A DNA stretch of 64,000 nt, taken from the NCBI GenBank assembly GCA_027489375.1, contig JAIXZW010000013.1:62001-126000 (forward strand), given 5' to 3'. This DNA is from Paracoccaceae bacterium. Its GTDB lineage: Bacteria; Pseudomonadota; Alphaproteobacteria; Rhodobacterales; Rhodobacteraceae. Below, in pieces: positions 50,340 through 60,753 of the stretch (positions are counted from its first letter, which is position 1; every line of letters begins with the position of its first letter). The notes beneath the pieces are model-generated. The model worked only from the letters and a program-made list of their open reading frames with translations, ran no database searches and was not told where the DNA came from. Both the position numbers and the translations under genes were made by a program.

Positions 50340-51445
50340 CGGAAGGTCTTTCTCGGGTCAAAGGCATCGCGCACGCCTTCGAAGACGAAGACGAGCAGGC
50401 TCAGCATGATGGCAAAGGTGAAGAAGGCGGTGAAGCCAAGCCACGGCGCTTGCAGGTTCTGTTTGGCCTGCTGGGTCAATTCGCCCAAGGACGGCGCCGA
50501 TTGCGGCAAGCCGAAGCCGAGGAAGTCGAGCGTGGCCAGCGACCCGATGGTCCCCGTGATGATGAAGGGCAGCATGGTGAGCGTGGCGACCATCGCATTG
50601 GGCAACACATGCCGCACCATGATGACCCGATCCGGCACCCCCAGCGCCCGCGCCGCGCGCACATATTCGAAATTCCGCGCCCGCAGGAATTCAGCCCTGA
50701 CCACCCCCACAAGCGAGGTCCAGCCGAACAGCACCATCAACCCGATCAGCAACCAGACCGACATCTGGAAGATCGCCCCCACGATGATGATGACGTAAAG
50801 CGTGGGCGTGGCCCCCCACAGCTCGATCACCCGCTGGAAGATAAGGTCGATCAGCCCGCCGAAATACCCCTGCACCGCCCCCGCCGCGATCCCGACGACC
50901 GAGGTGATGAGCGTCACGATCAGCGCGAAGCTGACCGACAGGCGGAAGCCATAGATCACCCGCGCCAGCACATCCCGCGCCGTGTCATCGGTGCCAAGCC
51001 AGTGGTTGGCATCGGGCGCCGAAGGGGCAGGCCCGTCCAGATCGTTGATCGTGTTGAATTTATAGGGGATCGGCGGCCAGAGGATCCAGCCGGTCTGAAC
51101 CGGCTCGCCCGCCGCCGTTCCGCTTGCCTTCGCCTCGGCCAGCACGCCTTCGGGATCGTCCCAACAGGCTTCGGACCCTGCGGCATAGATCAGGCATTGC
51201 ACCTCGACATCGGAATACTTGGCTTCCGTCTTGAAATCCCCGCCAAAGGCGGTTTCGGGATAGAATTTCAGGAAGGGCGTATGCAGCTCGCCCTTGTAGC
51301 TGACAAGCAGCGGGCGGTCATTCGCCAGCACCTCGGCAAACAGGCTGATGCCGTAAAGGAACAGGAACAGCCACAGCGACCAATAGGCCCGCCGGTTCGC
51401 CTTGAAATTCCGCCAGCGGCGCTGGTTGAGGGGGGAAAGCGCCAT
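50336..51445 (-). CDS. yejE: Peptide/microcin C ABC transporter permease (YejE)
   Basis: 369 residues. One N-terminal membrane span, a long periplasmic insert (about 45-160; includes WILWPPIPYKFNTINDLDG, a YejE/OppC-type segment) and five more spans with the EAA loop EFLRARNFEYVRAARALGV that contacts the ATPase. Lies 3 bp after yejB. Confidence 0.93.
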   Translation of the reverse strand: MALSPLNQRRWRNFKANRRAYWSLWLFLFLYGISLFAEVLANDRPLLVSYKGELHTPFLKFYPETAFGGDFKTEAKYSDVEVQCLIYAAGSEACWDDPEGVLAEAKASGTAAGEPVQTGWILWPPIPYKFNTINDLDGPAPSAPDANHWLGTDDTARDVLARVIYGFRLSVSFALIVTLITSVVGIAAGAVQGYFGGLIDLIFQRVIELWGATPTLYVIIIVGAIFQMSVWLLIGLMVLFGWTSLVGVVRAEFLRARNFEYVRAARALGVPDRVIMVRHVLPNAMVATLTMLPFIITGTIGSLATLDFLGFGLPQSAPSLGELTQQAKQNLQAPWLGFTAFFTFAIMLSLLVFVFEGVRDAFDPRKTFR

Positions 51446-51448
51446 GAC

Positions 51449-52594
51449 CTACCCCCGCTTGCCAAAGTCGATGCGCGGATCGACCCAGACATACATCAGG
51501 TCGGAGATGATCCCCATCACCAGCCCGATCAGGCCAAAGAAGAACAGCGTGCCGAAGATCACGGGATAATCCCGCTCGACCGCCGCCTTGAAGCCAAGCT
51601 GCCCCAGCCCGTCGAGTGAAAAGATCGTTTCGATGATCAGGCTGCCGCCGAAAAAGACCGACACGAACAGTGCCGGAAAGCCCGCGATCACGATCAGCAT
51701 CGCGTTGCGGAACACATGGCCGTAAAGCACGCGGCTTTCTGTCAGCCCCTTGGCGCGGGCGGTCATCACGTATTGCTTCTTGATCTCTTCCAGAAAGCTG
51801 TTCTTCGTCAAAAGCGTCAGCGTGGCAAAGCTGGAAATCGTGCTTGCCACCACGGGCAGGGCGATGTGCCACAGGTAATCAACGGCCTTGCCGAACCAAG
51901 ACAATTCTTCCCACCCGTCACTCGTCAGCCCCCGCAGCGGGAAGAGCCGCCAGTAGGAACCGCCCGCGAACAGCACCAAGAGCAGGATGGCGAACAGGAA
52001 ACCGGGGATCGCATAGCCCACGATGATCGCCCCGCTCGTCCACGTATCGAAGCTGGAGCCGTCCTTCACCGCCTTGCGGATGCCCATCGGGATCGAGATG
52101 AAATAGGCGATCAGCGTCGACCAAAGCCCCAGCGTGATCGACACGGGCATCTTTTCCAGCACAAGGTCCATGACGCTGATCGACCGGAAATAGCTCTGGC
52201 CAAAGTCGAAGTGCATGTAGTTCCACATCATGTTGAAGAACCGCTCGGTCGCCGGAATCGTCTCCTTGCGACATTCCGGTGCCTTCACGCTCGGCTTGCC
52301 GGTGAAGCCCTCGTCGCAGACGATGCGGGCAAAGCCGAACTGCACCTCGAGCTGCGCCAGAAATTCGGGCGGCAGGCCGCGCGCGCCGATATACCCCTCG
52401 TCCGCCGCCTGTTGCCCTGCATCGGCCCCTTCGCCGGACACGCTTTTCAGCGCGTCCCCCTCACCCTCGAGCCGCGCCGCCACCTGTTCGATGGGGCCAC
52501 CGGGGACGAACTGGGTCAGCGCGAAATTGATCAGCATGATCCCGAACAGAGTCGGAATGATCAGCAGGAACCGCCGCAGGATATAGGCGCCCAT
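51449..52594 (-). CDS. yejB: Peptide/microcin C ABC transporter permease (YejB)
   Basis: 381 residues, OppB type. First span [20 protein letters not shown], then a periplasmic insert rich in Glu and Gly (about 35-110), then five spans. The EAA loop is [15 protein letters not shown]. Forms the channel with YejE. Begins 19 bp after yejA. Confidence 0.93.
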   Translation of the reverse strand: MGAYILRRFLLIIPTLFGIMLINFALTQFVPGGPIEQVAARLEGEGDALKSVSGEGADAGQQAADEGYIGARGLPPEFLAQLEVQFGFARIVCDEGFTGKPSVKAPECRKETIPATERFFNMMWNYMHFDFGQSYFRSISVMDLVLEKMPVSITLGLWSTLIAYFISIPMGIRKAVKDGSSFDTWTSGAIIVGYAIPGFLFAILLLVLFAGGSYWRLFPLRGLTSDGWEELSWFGKAVDYLWHIALPVVASTISSFATLTLLTKNSFLEEIKKQYVMTARAKGLTESRVLYGHVFRNAMLIVIAGFPALFVSVFFGGSLIIETIFSLDGLGQLGFKAAVERDYPVIFGTLFFFGLIGLVMGIISDLMYVWVDPRIDFGKRG

Positions 52595-52613
52595 CGGGTG
52601 CGTTGCCCTTACT

Positions 52614-54515
52614 TCACTTGAACACGCCAGCCGCCTTCAAGGCCTCGCCCTTCTCGGCGTTGTACCACCAGAAATCAAGCTCGCCCGAGGCATAGGGCGG
52701 CAATTCCGCCGGATGCTCGTACATGTCGTAATAGGCGACGGTGTGCTTGTTCTTGAACCATTGCGGCACCCAGAAACGCTCGACCCGCAACACACGGTCC
52801 AGCGCCTTGGTCGCCACCTTCATCTCGTCATTCGACTTGGCCGCCATGACCACCTCGATCAGACGGTCCACCGCCGGCGATTTCAGACCCATGAGGTTGA
52901 AGGCCGACACATCGCTGGTTTCCGACCCGTAATACTGCTTCAGGTCCGAACCCGGAATGTAATCCGACCGCGCATTTCCGGTGATGATGTCGAAATCATA
53001 GCTCGGCGGGCGGGTGCGGCTTTCCATCTGCGCATCGTCCACCGTGGTCATATAGGCATCGACGCCCAGCGCCTTGAGGTTTTCGATATAGGGCGTGATC
53101 ACGCGGTCGAAACTGGGCGAGTCGTTCAGGAACTCGACCTTCAGCACCTCGCCCTTGTCATTGCGGCGCATCCCGTCATCGCCCACCGTCCAGCCCGCCG
53201 CATCCAGCAGGTCGGACGCGGACTTGAGGTTCTTGCGGTCAAGCTGCCGCTTGCCCGATACGGGGGCCATCACGGCATCATCCGTCAGGATGCTCGCGGG
53301 CAGGGTGCCGTCATCGACCAGCGGCTGCAAGATCGCCGCCTCTTCCGGCGAAGGCGCGCCGGTTGCCGCCAGATCGCTGTTTTCCCAGACCGAATTGATC
53401 CGCGCGTAAAGCCCGTAGAACAGCGTTTCGTTCGACCATTCGAAGTTGAACATCATCCCCAAGGCCTCGCGCACCCGCGGGTCCTTGAACTTGTCCTTGC
53501 GCAGGTTGATCAGGAAAGCCTGCCCGTTCGCCTTGGCGCCCGAAGGCAGCTCCGTCTTGATCACCTGCCCGCTGGCGATGGCGGGGAAATCATAGCCCGT
53601 GGCCCATGTGATCGACGACGCCTCGTTGCGGAAGGTGTAGTTGCCCGCCTTGAACCCCTCGAAGGCCGCCTGATAATCCCCGTAATACTCAACGCGGATA
53701 CGGTCGAAGTTGTTGCGCCCCTTGTTGATGGGCAAATCCTCGCCCCAGTAATCGGGGTTGCGCTTCCACGTGATCGACTTCGACATATCGAGCTTGTCGA
53801 GCACATAGGGACCAGTCCCAAGGAACGGCTTCATCGAGCTTTCCTCAAGGTCCAGCGCCTCTTTCTCATATTGCGCCTTGGACAGGACGGGCAGCCCCCC
53901 CACGCTTGCGGGCAGGTCGCGGGTCGGAATCCCCGGCTTGAAGGTGAACTTCACCCGATGCGGATCGAGGATTTCGGCCCCCTGCACCTGCTGGCCAAAA
54001 ATGGTGCGGAAATCGGTCAGGCCCTTTTCCAGAAAGACGTTGTAGGAAAAGACCACATCTTCCGCCGTCATCGGCGTGCCATCGGCAAACTTCACCTCGG
54101 GCCGCAGGTTGAAGATCACCCAGGACCGGTCGGCGGGGTATTCCATCGTCGTGCAAAGCAGGCAGTAGCTGGTCCCGATCTCGTCCGAAGTTCCCGTCAG
54201 GATGGATTCGTAGGGCGCAGAAGCCAGCGCCGCCGGACGCCCCTTGACCGAATAGGGGTTCATCGAATCGAACCCGCCCGAGGTCCAGATCGAAATCTCG
54301 CCCCCTTTGGGCGCATCGGGATTGACGTAGGCGAGGTGCTGGAAATCCGCCGGATATTTCGGCGCATCGCCAAAGGTGGTGATGGCGTGAGAGACGGTCA
54401 CATCCCCCTCGGCCCGCGCCGCCACGGCAAAGCCCGCAAGGGCCAGCGCCAGAAATCCGGCCCCCGCCCAGCGCATCACATCCCCGCCCAAAGCCCGCGC
54501 CCGAACCACCGCCAT
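52614..54515 (-). CDS. yejA: Extracellular solute-binding protein, peptide/microcin C type (YejA, family 5)
   Basis: Periplasmic receptor of 633 residues, family 5. Signal peptide core [15 protein letters not shown]. The mature part begins with [16 protein letters not shown] and carries [15 protein letters not shown] and [11 protein letters not shown], stretches shared by YejA proteins. Two starts are possible: ATG 54515 (GGAG at 9 nt) and ATG 54476 (GGGG at 5 nt), the second giving a more compact signal peptide. YejABEF takes up oligopeptides and, in enterobacteria, microcin C. Gene order yejA-B-E-F and then the glycosyltransferase. Confidence 0.92.
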   Translation of the reverse strand: MAVVRARALGGDVMRWAGAGFLALALAGFAVAARAEGDVTVSHAITTFGDAPKYPADFQHLAYVNPDAPKGGEISIWTSGGFDSMNPYSVKGRPAALASAPYESILTGTSDEIGTSYCLLCTTMEYPADRSWVIFNLRPEVKFADGTPMTAEDVVFSYNVFLEKGLTDFRTIFGQQVQGAEILDPHRVKFTFKPGIPTRDLPASVGGLPVLSKAQYEKEALDLEESSMKPFLGTGPYVLDKLDMSKSITWKRNPDYWGEDLPINKGRNNFDRIRVEYYGDYQAAFEGFKAGNYTFRNEASSITWATGYDFPAIASGQVIKTELPSGAKANGQAFLINLRKDKFKDPRVREALGMMFNFEWSNETLFYGLYARINSVWENSDLAATGAPSPEEAAILQPLVDDGTLPASILTDDAVMAPVSGKRQLDRKNLKSASDLLDAAGWTVGDDGMRRNDKGEVLKVEFLNDSPSFDRVITPYIENLKALGVDAYMTTVDDAQMESRTRPPSYDFDIITGNARSDYIPGSDLKQYYGSETSDVSAFNLMGLKSPAVDRLIEVVMAAKSNDEMKVATKALDRVLRVERFWVPQWFKNKHTVAYYDMYEHPAELPPYASGELDFWWYNAEKGEALKAAGVFK

Positions 54516-54600
54516 ACACCCGCTCCCCGTCTGAACTTGCGGATCATGCTAGCGGAACCTTCGCGGTCCTCAAGTTGCGATTGCGTGAAAGGGGGCGGAA

Positions 54601-54624
54601 GCAAAAGTCTTCGAAGACTTTTGC
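54601..54624. terminator. Perfect 24-bp palindrome upstream of yejA
   Basis: GCAAAAGTCTTC and GAAGACTTTTGC, fully symmetrical, with the same CTTCGAAG centre as the palindrome at 34130-34153. It lies between the cytochrome c terminator and the yejA start. Confidence 0.65.
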
Positions 54625-54637
54625 GCGTCCCAAAGCA

Positions 54638-54665
54638 AAACGCCGCCCCGGGCGGAGCGGCGTTT
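54638..54665 (-). terminator. Terminator of the cytochrome c gene
   Basis: On the minus strand AAACGCCGC/GCGGCGTTT form a 9-bp stem followed by TGCTTT, about 22 bp past the stop codon. Confidence 0.75.
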
Positions 54666-54686
54666 CGTGTTTTCCGGCAGGGCCGC

Positions 54687-55211
54687 TTACTTCAGCGTCG
54701 CGAGATAGGCGATCACGTTGGCACGGTCTTCCGCTTTCGGCAGACCGGCGAAGGACATCTTGGTGCCCGGCGCATAGTCTTTCGGCGAATGCAGGAAGTT
54801 GAACATGTTTTCGGGCGTCCAGGTGTCGCCCGACATCGCCGTCAGCGCCTCGGAATAGCCAAAACCAGCGATCGAGGCTTTCGGACGGTCCACGACACCG
54901 TTCAGGTGCGGGCCGGTCGCATCGCCGCCGTCGATCTTGTGGCAGGATTTGCACTTGGCAAAGACCTTCTCGCCCGCAGCCACATCGGCAGCGGCGTAGA
55001 CGGTTGCAAAGTCCGGCCCTTCCTCGGCCGGAGCCTCGGCCGAAGCTTCCTCGGCACCCGTGTCGATGCTGTAAGCCTGCGCCACTTCTTCGCCGTGGCC
55101 TTCGCCACCGGTGTGATAGAGCGATTCCGCCGCCCATGCGCCCAAGAGATAGACGAGCAGCGAGCCACAAACCGCACCCGTCACCTTGGTCAAAGTCATC
55201 GTGTCGAACAT
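54687..55211 (-). CDS. Membrane-anchored cytochrome c (CycM/cytochrome c-y/c552 type)
   Basis: 174-residue electron carrier. N-terminal uncleaved membrane helix ([19 protein letters not shown]), an acidic Ala/Glu/Pro linker (about 35-70) acting as a tether, and a class I cytochrome c domain with [15 protein letters not shown] and the axial Met in KMSFAGL. Membrane-tethered cytochromes of this build carry electrons from the bc1 complex to cbb3 or aa3 oxidase in rhodobacters, which fits the ccoNOQP operon in the window. ATG 55211 follows GGGAAGG. Confidence 0.92.
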   Translation of the reverse strand: MFDTMTLTKVTGAVCGSLLVYLLGAWAAESLYHTGGEGHGEEVAQAYSIDTGAEEASAEAPAEEGPDFATVYAAADVAAGEKVFAKCKSCHKIDGGDATGPHLNGVVDRPKASIAGFGYSEALTAMSGDTWTPENMFNFLHSPKDYAPGTKMSFAGLPKAEDRANVIAYLATLK

Positions 55212-55332
55212 GTCGCGCCTTCCCTTGGCCGTCGTTTGGCGCGGTATGTATCCGCTTCCACCACCCTCTTTCAAGGTGTACATGCGCGACCAATCGCCCC
55301 GCGCGGGGGAAATCGCAATCAAGGATACATAA

Positions 55333-56163
55333 ATGCCCGGCCGTATCGCATTTCAGGGGGAACCCGGCGCCTATTCGCATCAGGCTTGCCGCCAGTCGCG
55401 CCCCGATATGGAAGCGATCCCCTGCCCCACCTTCGAGGAGGTGATCGAACAGGTCCGCTCGGGCAAATGCGACCTCGGGATGCTTGCGGTGGAGAACTCC
55501 ACCTATGGCCGCGTGGCGGACGTGCATACGCTTCTGCCCGAATCCGGCCTGCACATCATCGACGAGGCTTTCGTGCGCGTGCACATCAGCCTTCTGGCGG
55601 TGAAGGGGACGAAGATCGACCAGATCAAACGCGTGCGCTGCATGTCGATCCTGCACGGTCAGGCGCGGGGCTTCATCAAGCGCCACAACCTTGCGACCCT
55701 GAACTGGCACGACAACGCCGCCGCCGCGCGCGAAGTTGCCGCGCTGGGCGATCCCGCCGAAGCCGCACTCGCCTCGGCGCTTGCGGGGGAAATCTACGGT
55801 CTCGACGTGCTGGCCACGGAAATCGAGGATCAGGCCAACAACACCACCCGCTTCCTTGTCATGTCGCGCGAACCCGACATGACGCGCCGTGGAGCGGGCA
55901 TGATGATGACCACCTTTACCTTCCGCGTCCGCAACATTCCGGCCGCACTCTACAAGGCGCTCGGCGGATTCGCGACGAATGGCGTCAACATGACCAAGCT
56001 GGAAAGCTACATGGTCGGCGGCAGCTTCACCGCGACCGAATTCTACGCCGATATCGAAGGCCATCCCGAAGACGCCAACGTCACCCTCGCGCTGGAAGAG
56101 CTGCGCTACTTCACCTCGCAGGTGAACATTCTCGGCGTCTATCCCGCCGACCGCCAGCGCTAG
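55333..56163 (+). CDS. pheA: Prephenate dehydratase
   Basis: Converts prephenate to phenylpyruvate in phenylalanine synthesis. 276 residues, monofunctional (no chorismate mutase domain). Catalytic domain with [22 protein letters not shown], and [10 protein letters not shown] (the catalytic Thr-Arg-Phe). Then an ACT domain with [12 protein letters not shown], the phenylalanine-binding ESR-like site in the form LESY. ATG 55333 follows AAGGATACATA. Divergent from the cytochrome c gene. Confidence 0.95.
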   Translation: MPGRIAFQGEPGAYSHQACRQSRPDMEAIPCPTFEEVIEQVRSGKCDLGMLAVENSTYGRVADVHTLLPESGLHIIDEAFVRVHISLLAVKGTKIDQIKRVRCMSILHGQARGFIKRHNLATLNWHDNAAAAREVAALGDPAEAALASALAGEIYGLDVLATEIEDQANNTTRFLVMSREPDMTRRGAGMMMTTFTFRVRNIPAALYKALGGFATNGVNMTKLESYMVGGSFTATEFYADIEGHPEDANVTLALEELRYFTSQVNILGVYPADRQR

Positions 56164-56166
56164 GGA

Positions 56167-56640
56167 TCAGGCCTGCCCCGTCCCGCCCGCGCGGATTTCG
56201 ATATCCCGCGCCAATTGGTCGAGCCGCGTGTCATACCGCTTCTGCACGCGGCTTTTCGCCAGTTTCAGCGACTGGATGAACAGCCGCGCCGCCAGCGTGC
56301 GGGGCTTGGCCTCCACCTGCGCCAGAAGCCGCGTGCGCTTCGAGGCGAGCGAGACAAGCTCGGCGTTCAGCGTGCCTTCGATGGCGGGACCGTCGAAGGA
56401 CAGCGTCATCTGCCCCGCGGGGTCCAGCTTCACCACCTTGATCTGCAACTCGCGCTCGCGCCCCTTCCAGGCGAAGCGCACGTGCCATGTCATCCCCGGA
56501 CCCGGCTTCTTCAGCTTGTCGGTGCGCGTGACATCCGCCCCGCGCCGCAGGGCCGCGCGTTCCCAATTGTCGAAATCGCTCAGGTATCCAAAGACAAATT
56601 CGCCCGGCGCGCCGATATCCGTCCTGCCGCTGATCTTCAT
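56167..56640 (-). CDS. SRPBCC-family protein
   Basis: 157 residues of the START/Bet v1-like fold: MKISGRTDIGAPGEFVFGYLSDFDNWE is the typical first strand and helices, and the C-terminal helix is LFIQSLKLAKSRVQKRYDTRL. A hydrophobic ligand pocket is expected, no enzyme motif visible. Convergent with pheA with a gap of 3 bp. Similar to CoxG-like proteins, but 4 kb separates it from the molybdenum hydroxylase genes. Confidence 0.8.
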   Translation of the reverse strand: MKISGRTDIGAPGEFVFGYLSDFDNWERAALRRGADVTRTDKLKKPGPGMTWHVRFAWKGRERELQIKVVKLDPAGQMTLSFDGPAIEGTLNAELVSLASKRTRLLAQVEAKPRTLAARLFIQSLKLAKSRVQKRYDTRLDQLARDIEIRAGGTGQA

Positions 56641-56702
56641 TGCCTGCCCCTGACTGCCTTACCGTTTACATCGGGTTTCGCACCCTTTTCCTTAATCTCG
56701 CG

Positions 56703-57653
56703 TCAATCGAGCCTGTCGGCAAGCCAGTTCGCAATCAGAAACTGTGCAATCGCGCCCTTTCGTGACGGTTTCAGGCGCGGATGCAACCCGGCCATCGCCG
56801 TAACCATCTCTTCGCGGCTGACCCACATGGCGTCTTCCAACTCGGCCGGATCGACGGTGATCGTCTCGTCCAGCGCCTCGCCCGCGCAGCCGAACATCAG
56901 GCTTGCCGGAAAGGGCCAAGGCTGGCTTGCCAGATAGCGCACGGCGCCGACGCGCACGCCCGCTTCCTCGAACACCTCGCGCCGGACGGCGGCTTCCAGC
57001 GTCTCGCCCGGTTCGATGAAACCGGCCAGAAGCGAATACATCCCCTCGGGCCAGTTCGCATTGCGCCCCACCAGCACCTTGTTGCCGCGCGTGACCAGCA
57101 TGATCACCACGGGGTCCGTGCGCGGAAAGTGATGCGCGCCGCAGGCGGGGCAATCGCGCTGCCACCCGCCCTGCACGGGAACGGACGCCGCACCGCAACC
57201 GGCGCAAAAGCCGTGGCTCCGGTGCCATTGCAGCACCGCCTTGGCCGTGGCGGCGAGTTCCGCATCGCGCGGTGTCAGCCGCACCATCACCCCGCGCAGT
57301 TCCAGAAAGACATGGTCGTCAGGCAGCGCCGGATGCCGCTGCTCGCTCGCATCGAAGAACCCCGCCTCCACCGCTTCGGCCCCCGCCTCGGGCGACCATG
57401 CCGAAATATCGGCGGCAAAGCGCGCCTCATCCCCGTCGAGGCCGAGAAAGACGGCAGGCCCCGCCAGGGCCAGCGCCGGACTGTCCGCCCTGACCCAGCC
57501 CAGCGCATCGCCCCGCACCAGGGGCTTGCCGCGCCAGACGGGTAGCACCCAGCCGCCCTGCATCCGGCGCGCAAGGCCTTCGGCATCGCCGCGCAGATGG
57601 GCGGCGCGGTCCAGCCCCGACCCGCCGAATGTCACCGTCTCGGCAATCCGCAT
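56703..57653 (-). CDS. nudC: NAD(+)/NADH diphosphatase (NudC)
   Basis: Hydrolyses NADH to NMNH and AMP, and in E. coli removes NAD caps from RNA. 316 residues. N-terminal domain, zinc ribbon (CAGCGAAS with CPACGAHHF), Nudix box GFIEPGETLEAAVRREVFEE and the NADH-specific SQPWPFP motif. ATG 57653 gives the family length; the frame is open far upstream, into sequence opposite the next gene. Confidence 0.94.
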   Translation of the reverse strand: MRIAETVTFGGSGLDRAAHLRGDAEGLARRMQGGWVLPVWRGKPLVRGDALGWVRADSPALALAGPAVFLGLDGDEARFAADISAWSPEAGAEAVEAGFFDASEQRHPALPDDHVFLELRGVMVRLTPRDAELAATAKAVLQWHRSHGFCAGCGAASVPVQGGWQRDCPACGAHHFPRTDPVVIMLVTRGNKVLVGRNANWPEGMYSLLAGFIEPGETLEAAVRREVFEEAGVRVGAVRYLASQPWPFPASLMFGCAGEALDETITVDPAELEDAMWVSREEMVTAMAGLHPRLKPSRKGAIAQFLIANWLADRLD

Positions 57654-57823
57654 TCCCGCCCCTCCCGCATCTTCGTTGCCCGTCTTGCCACGCCATATGC
57701 CGCAAGGTAAACCCGCCAGACACACACGTTCAGGTTGCATCCTTCCGGAATTGGTGCGAGTGTCAGCCCGAGTTTGGCGCCCCAAACGCATCTTCGCCGG
57801 TTTTGTCCGGCAATTCCGTTTGG

Positions 57824-59641
57824 GTGTATGTGTTGCGTTACCTGTCCGACAAATTTCCCGCGCCGCGAATTTCCGGCAAGCTGCACCTGCGGCTTCTGGC
57901 GACTTCAGACCTGCATGCGCATCTGATGCCGTGGGATTACCTGACCGACCGTCCCGCTGCGACGGGGCTTGCCCGCCTTGCCCCGCTGATCCGCCGACTT
58001 CGGGCCGAGGCTGCGAATTCTCTCCTGCTCGACAACGGCGATTTTCTTCAGGGCAGCGCAATGGGGGACTGGTTCGCCCGCCAAGGTCCGGCTTGCCCCC
58101 ATCCGATGGTGCAGGCGATGAACGCGCTCGGCTATGACGCCGGAACGCTTGGCAACCACGAATTCAGCCACGGCATGCCGCTCTTGCGCGATGCGCTCGC
58201 CGCCATGCGCTTTCCCGTCGTGTCTGCCAACCTCAGTGGCAGGGACGCCCCCCTTGCACCGCGCTACGCGATCCTCGACCGTCATTTTACCGATGCCGAT
58301 GGTACGAGCCACCCGTTCCGCATCGCGCTGATCGGCTTCGCTCCGCCGCAAACCACGAAATGGGAAGCGCTGAAACTGAAAGGCGCGGTGCAATCGGGCG
58401 ACATCCTTGCCGCCGCACGCGAAACCTTGCCCGAAATCGCCGCCCAACGCCCCGACCTGACCATCGCCCTTGCCCATACCGGAATTGCCGAATCCGAAGA
58501 AAGCGAAGGAATGGAAAATGCGGCACTTCCCCTCGCCGCCCTTGCGGGGATCGAGGTCGTGGTGGCGGGCCACACGCATCTGACCTTTCCGGCAAAGGGC
58601 GAAACCCTGCATGGCAAACCTGCGGTGATGGCGGGGTTCCACGGCTCGCACCTTGGGCTGATCGACCTGACGCTGACGCGTGGTGCCACGGGATGGACCG
58701 TCGCGACGCACGAGGCCCGCGCCATCCCCGCCTCGGCCGAACCACAGGCGGATGCCGAACTCGCCGCTCTTGCCGCAGCGGCGCATCGCGGCACGCGCGA
58801 TTGGCTTGGCCACCCCTTGGGCCGGACCGACCAACCGCTGCACAGCCATTTTGCGCTGATCGCGCCCAGCCTTGCCCGCAGCCTTGTCGCCACCGCGCAG
58901 GCCGAACACATGCGCCAGCACATCCCCCCTGCCCTTGCCGACGTGCCGCTGCTTTCCGCCGTGGCCCCGTTCCGCACCGGCGGTCGGGGCGGGCCGACAA
59001 ACATAACCGACATCCCCGCCGGTCCGGTCTTGCAGCGGCATGTCGCGGACCTTTATCTTCACCCCAATACCCCTGTCCTTCTGTTCTTGACGGGCGAGGA
59101 TGTGGCGAACTGGCTGGAACGCGCGGCGATCCTGTTCAACCGGATCACCCCGCAAAGCCGCGACTCGGCGCTTGTGCGCAGCGACATTCCCGGCTTCGAC
59201 TTCGATCTGATCGACGGCGTCTCCTTCGCCATCGACCTGACGCGACCGCCGCGCTTCGATCCCTACGGGCACCTCGTCGCACCCGAATCCCGCCGGATCG
59301 GCGAGCTGACCTGCAAAGGATCACCCGTGCGCCCCGAAGACCGCTTCCTCCTCGTGACCAACAGCTACCGTGCGGGCAGCGGCGTCTATCCCGCCAGCAA
59401 CCGCCCGCCCCTTGCCACCAGCACCGTGCCCATCCGCGACATTCTCGCCGCCCATATCACCGCCAAGGGCGTGCCGCCCCTTCCGGCCGAGGAATGGCGC
59501 TTCGCCCCCTTGCCCGATACCACCGTCACCTTCGACACCGGCCCCGAAGCGGGCGAACACATCCACGACATCGCAAGGTTCCGCCCCGAACCGCTTGGCC
59601 TGACGCCACTGGGCTTCCTGCGCTTTCGCCTGTCGCTCTGA
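57824..59641 (+). CDS. 5'-nucleotidase/2',3'-cyclic phosphodiesterase family metallophosphoesterase
   Basis: About 605 residues. Metallophosphoesterase domain: LLATSDLHAHLMP (Asp, His), LLDNGDFLQGSAMGD, TLGNHEFSHG (Asn-His-Glu) and VVVAGHTHLTF. The C-terminal 5'-nucleotidase domain carries FRTGGRGGPTNITDIPAGP and VTNSYRAGSG. No signal peptide is visible at the likely start, unlike CpdB. The start is uncertain: GTG 57824, GTG 57830 or TTG 57833 all give the same N-terminal region and none has a clear ribosome site. The true substrate is unknown. Confidence 0.87.
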   Translation: MYVLRYLSDKFPAPRISGKLHLRLLATSDLHAHLMPWDYLTDRPAATGLARLAPLIRRLRAEAANSLLLDNGDFLQGSAMGDWFARQGPACPHPMVQAMNALGYDAGTLGNHEFSHGMPLLRDALAAMRFPVVSANLSGRDAPLAPRYAILDRHFTDADGTSHPFRIALIGFAPPQTTKWEALKLKGAVQSGDILAAARETLPEIAAQRPDLTIALAHTGIAESEESEGMENAALPLAALAGIEVVVAGHTHLTFPAKGETLHGKPAVMAGFHGSHLGLIDLTLTRGATGWTVATHEARAIPASAEPQADAELAALAAAAHRGTRDWLGHPLGRTDQPLHSHFALIAPSLARSLVATAQAEHMRQHIPPALADVPLLSAVAPFRTGGRGGPTNITDIPAGPVLQRHVADLYLHPNTPVLLFLTGEDVANWLERAAILFNRITPQSRDSALVRSDIPGFDFDLIDGVSFAIDLTRPPRFDPYGHLVAPESRRIGELTCKGSPVRPEDRFLLVTNSYRAGSGVYPASNRPPLATSTVPIRDILAAHITAKGVPPLPAEEWRFAPLPDTTVTFDTGPEAGEHIHDIARFRPEPLGLTPLGFLRFRLSL

Positions 59642-59681
59642 TCGGCTACAAGGCACGGCACCTTCAAAGGACCGGCTCCCC

Positions 59682-60308
59682 ATGTTCGACGCAGTCTTCT
59701 TCGACCTCGACGGTACGCTGATCGACACGGAAAGCCTTGCGTTGACTTCGGGCCTCGCCGCCTTTGCCGCCTGCGGCCATCCCGTGGACGATGCCTTCAT
59801 GCATGGCCTCGTCGGCAAGGCGGAACCGATGGCGGCCGAAATCATCCGCGCTGCGCTTCCCGCGCTCGACCTCGGACAGTTCAACGCCCTCTGGCGCGAG
59901 TCGTTCTCGGCAGCCATCGACGCGGGCCTCCCGCTCAAGCCCGGCGCGACCGAGCTTTTGCCGCTGATCACGCTTCCGATGGCGCTTGTCACCTCGTCGG
60001 GCCGGACGGGGGCGCATCACAAGCTTGGCCTTGCGGGCCTGACCGCGCATTTCCGCGAGATCATCACCTTCGAGGATGTCACCGCACCGAAGCCGGCGCC
60101 GGAACCCTATCTGCTTGCCGCTGAGCGCCTTGGTGTCATGCCCGCCCGCTGCCTTGTGTTCGAAGACAGCGACATCGGTGCCGAAGCCGCCCACCGTGCC
60201 GGATGCACCGTGATCCAGATACCGGATGTGGCCCCCACCAGCGGTAAATTCGCGGCCCATGTCGCTGCCGATCTGCTGACCGGCGCACGCCTTGCCGGGC
60301 TGATCTGA
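59682..60308 (+). CDS. HAD-family phosphatase (beta-phosphoglucomutase-like)
   Basis: 208 residues. Motif I FFDLDGTLIDTE, cap helices, motif II LVTSSGR, motif III Lys in APKPAPEPY, motif IV FEDSDIGAEAAHRAG. This is the layout of the phosphoglycolate phosphatase/beta-phosphoglucomutase group. Substrate not assignable. 40 bp after the nucleotidase gene, possibly co-transcribed, which suits a nucleotide or sugar phosphate salvage role. Confidence 0.87.
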   Translation: MFDAVFFDLDGTLIDTESLALTSGLAAFAACGHPVDDAFMHGLVGKAEPMAAEIIRAALPALDLGQFNALWRESFSAAIDAGLPLKPGATELLPLITLPMALVTSSGRTGAHHKLGLAGLTAHFREIITFEDVTAPKPAPEPYLLAAERLGVMPARCLVFEDSDIGAEAAHRAGCTVIQIPDVAPTSGKFAAHVAADLLTGARLAGLI

Positions 60309-60335
60309 TATGGCCGAAGCCTGATGCACATCCGC

Positions 60336-60364
60336 TTGCAAAGCCCGCCCCCCCCGCCTATATG
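60336..60364 (+). promoter_or_regulatory. Promoter of the SRP RNA gene
   Basis: TTGCAA (60336-60341), 17-bp spacer, TATATG (60359-60364). The predicted start at about 60370 coincides with the 5' end of the RNA. Confidence 0.75.
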
Positions 60365-60368
60365 CGAT

Positions 60369-60468
60369 GGCGAGAGGTTGGCGCGGGCGAGCGCCTCGCC
60401 AACCCGGTCAGGTCCGGAAGGAAGCAGCCGTAACGAGCCCCGCTTGGGTCGTTGTCCAGCCTCTCACC
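60369..60468 (+). ncRNA. ffs: Signal recognition particle RNA, small (4.5S) bacterial type
   Basis: About 100 nt. The apical hairpin GGTCAGGTCCGGAAGGAAGC is the universally conserved Ffh-binding tetraloop and internal loop. The ends GAGAGGTTGG and CCAGCCTCTC pair to close the long stem. Acts with Ffh in targeting membrane proteins. Followed by a pyrimidine-rich stretch. The remaining gap to the next gene (60469-60753) shows no gene. Confidence 0.95.
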
Positions 60469-60753
60469 CTCTCTCCCCCATTCCGTTCCGTGGCGACCGT
60501 CGCGTCAGGCGAGGTCCTTTGGCAGTCGCAGACTTCGCTGCGGGGCGTGCGGCCCGTCTTTGCCCGAAGGCATCTTCCGTTTGCGACATCGAAGGGGTGC
60601 AGCGCGGGTTGACAGGACCGACCGACCGCGGGTCACATCATGCAGACCGAACGAGCCTGCGGGAAAACCTGCATTCCAGTATGCATGGACTGTGCATCGC
60701 CGAATGCCCGCACAGACCCCGCGCTTGACCAAGACGAAGTTAAAGGAAGCCAT

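Noticed and set aside
52713-56279. 1188-residue open frame opposite yejA and running through to pheA
   Set aside because: It crosses several real genes on both strands and has no motif; an artefact of GC-rich codon use.
60660-60710. TGCAT repeats upstream of the molybdenum hydroxylase as an operator array
   Set aside because: Three 5-mers at irregular spacing are too short to stand out from chance.
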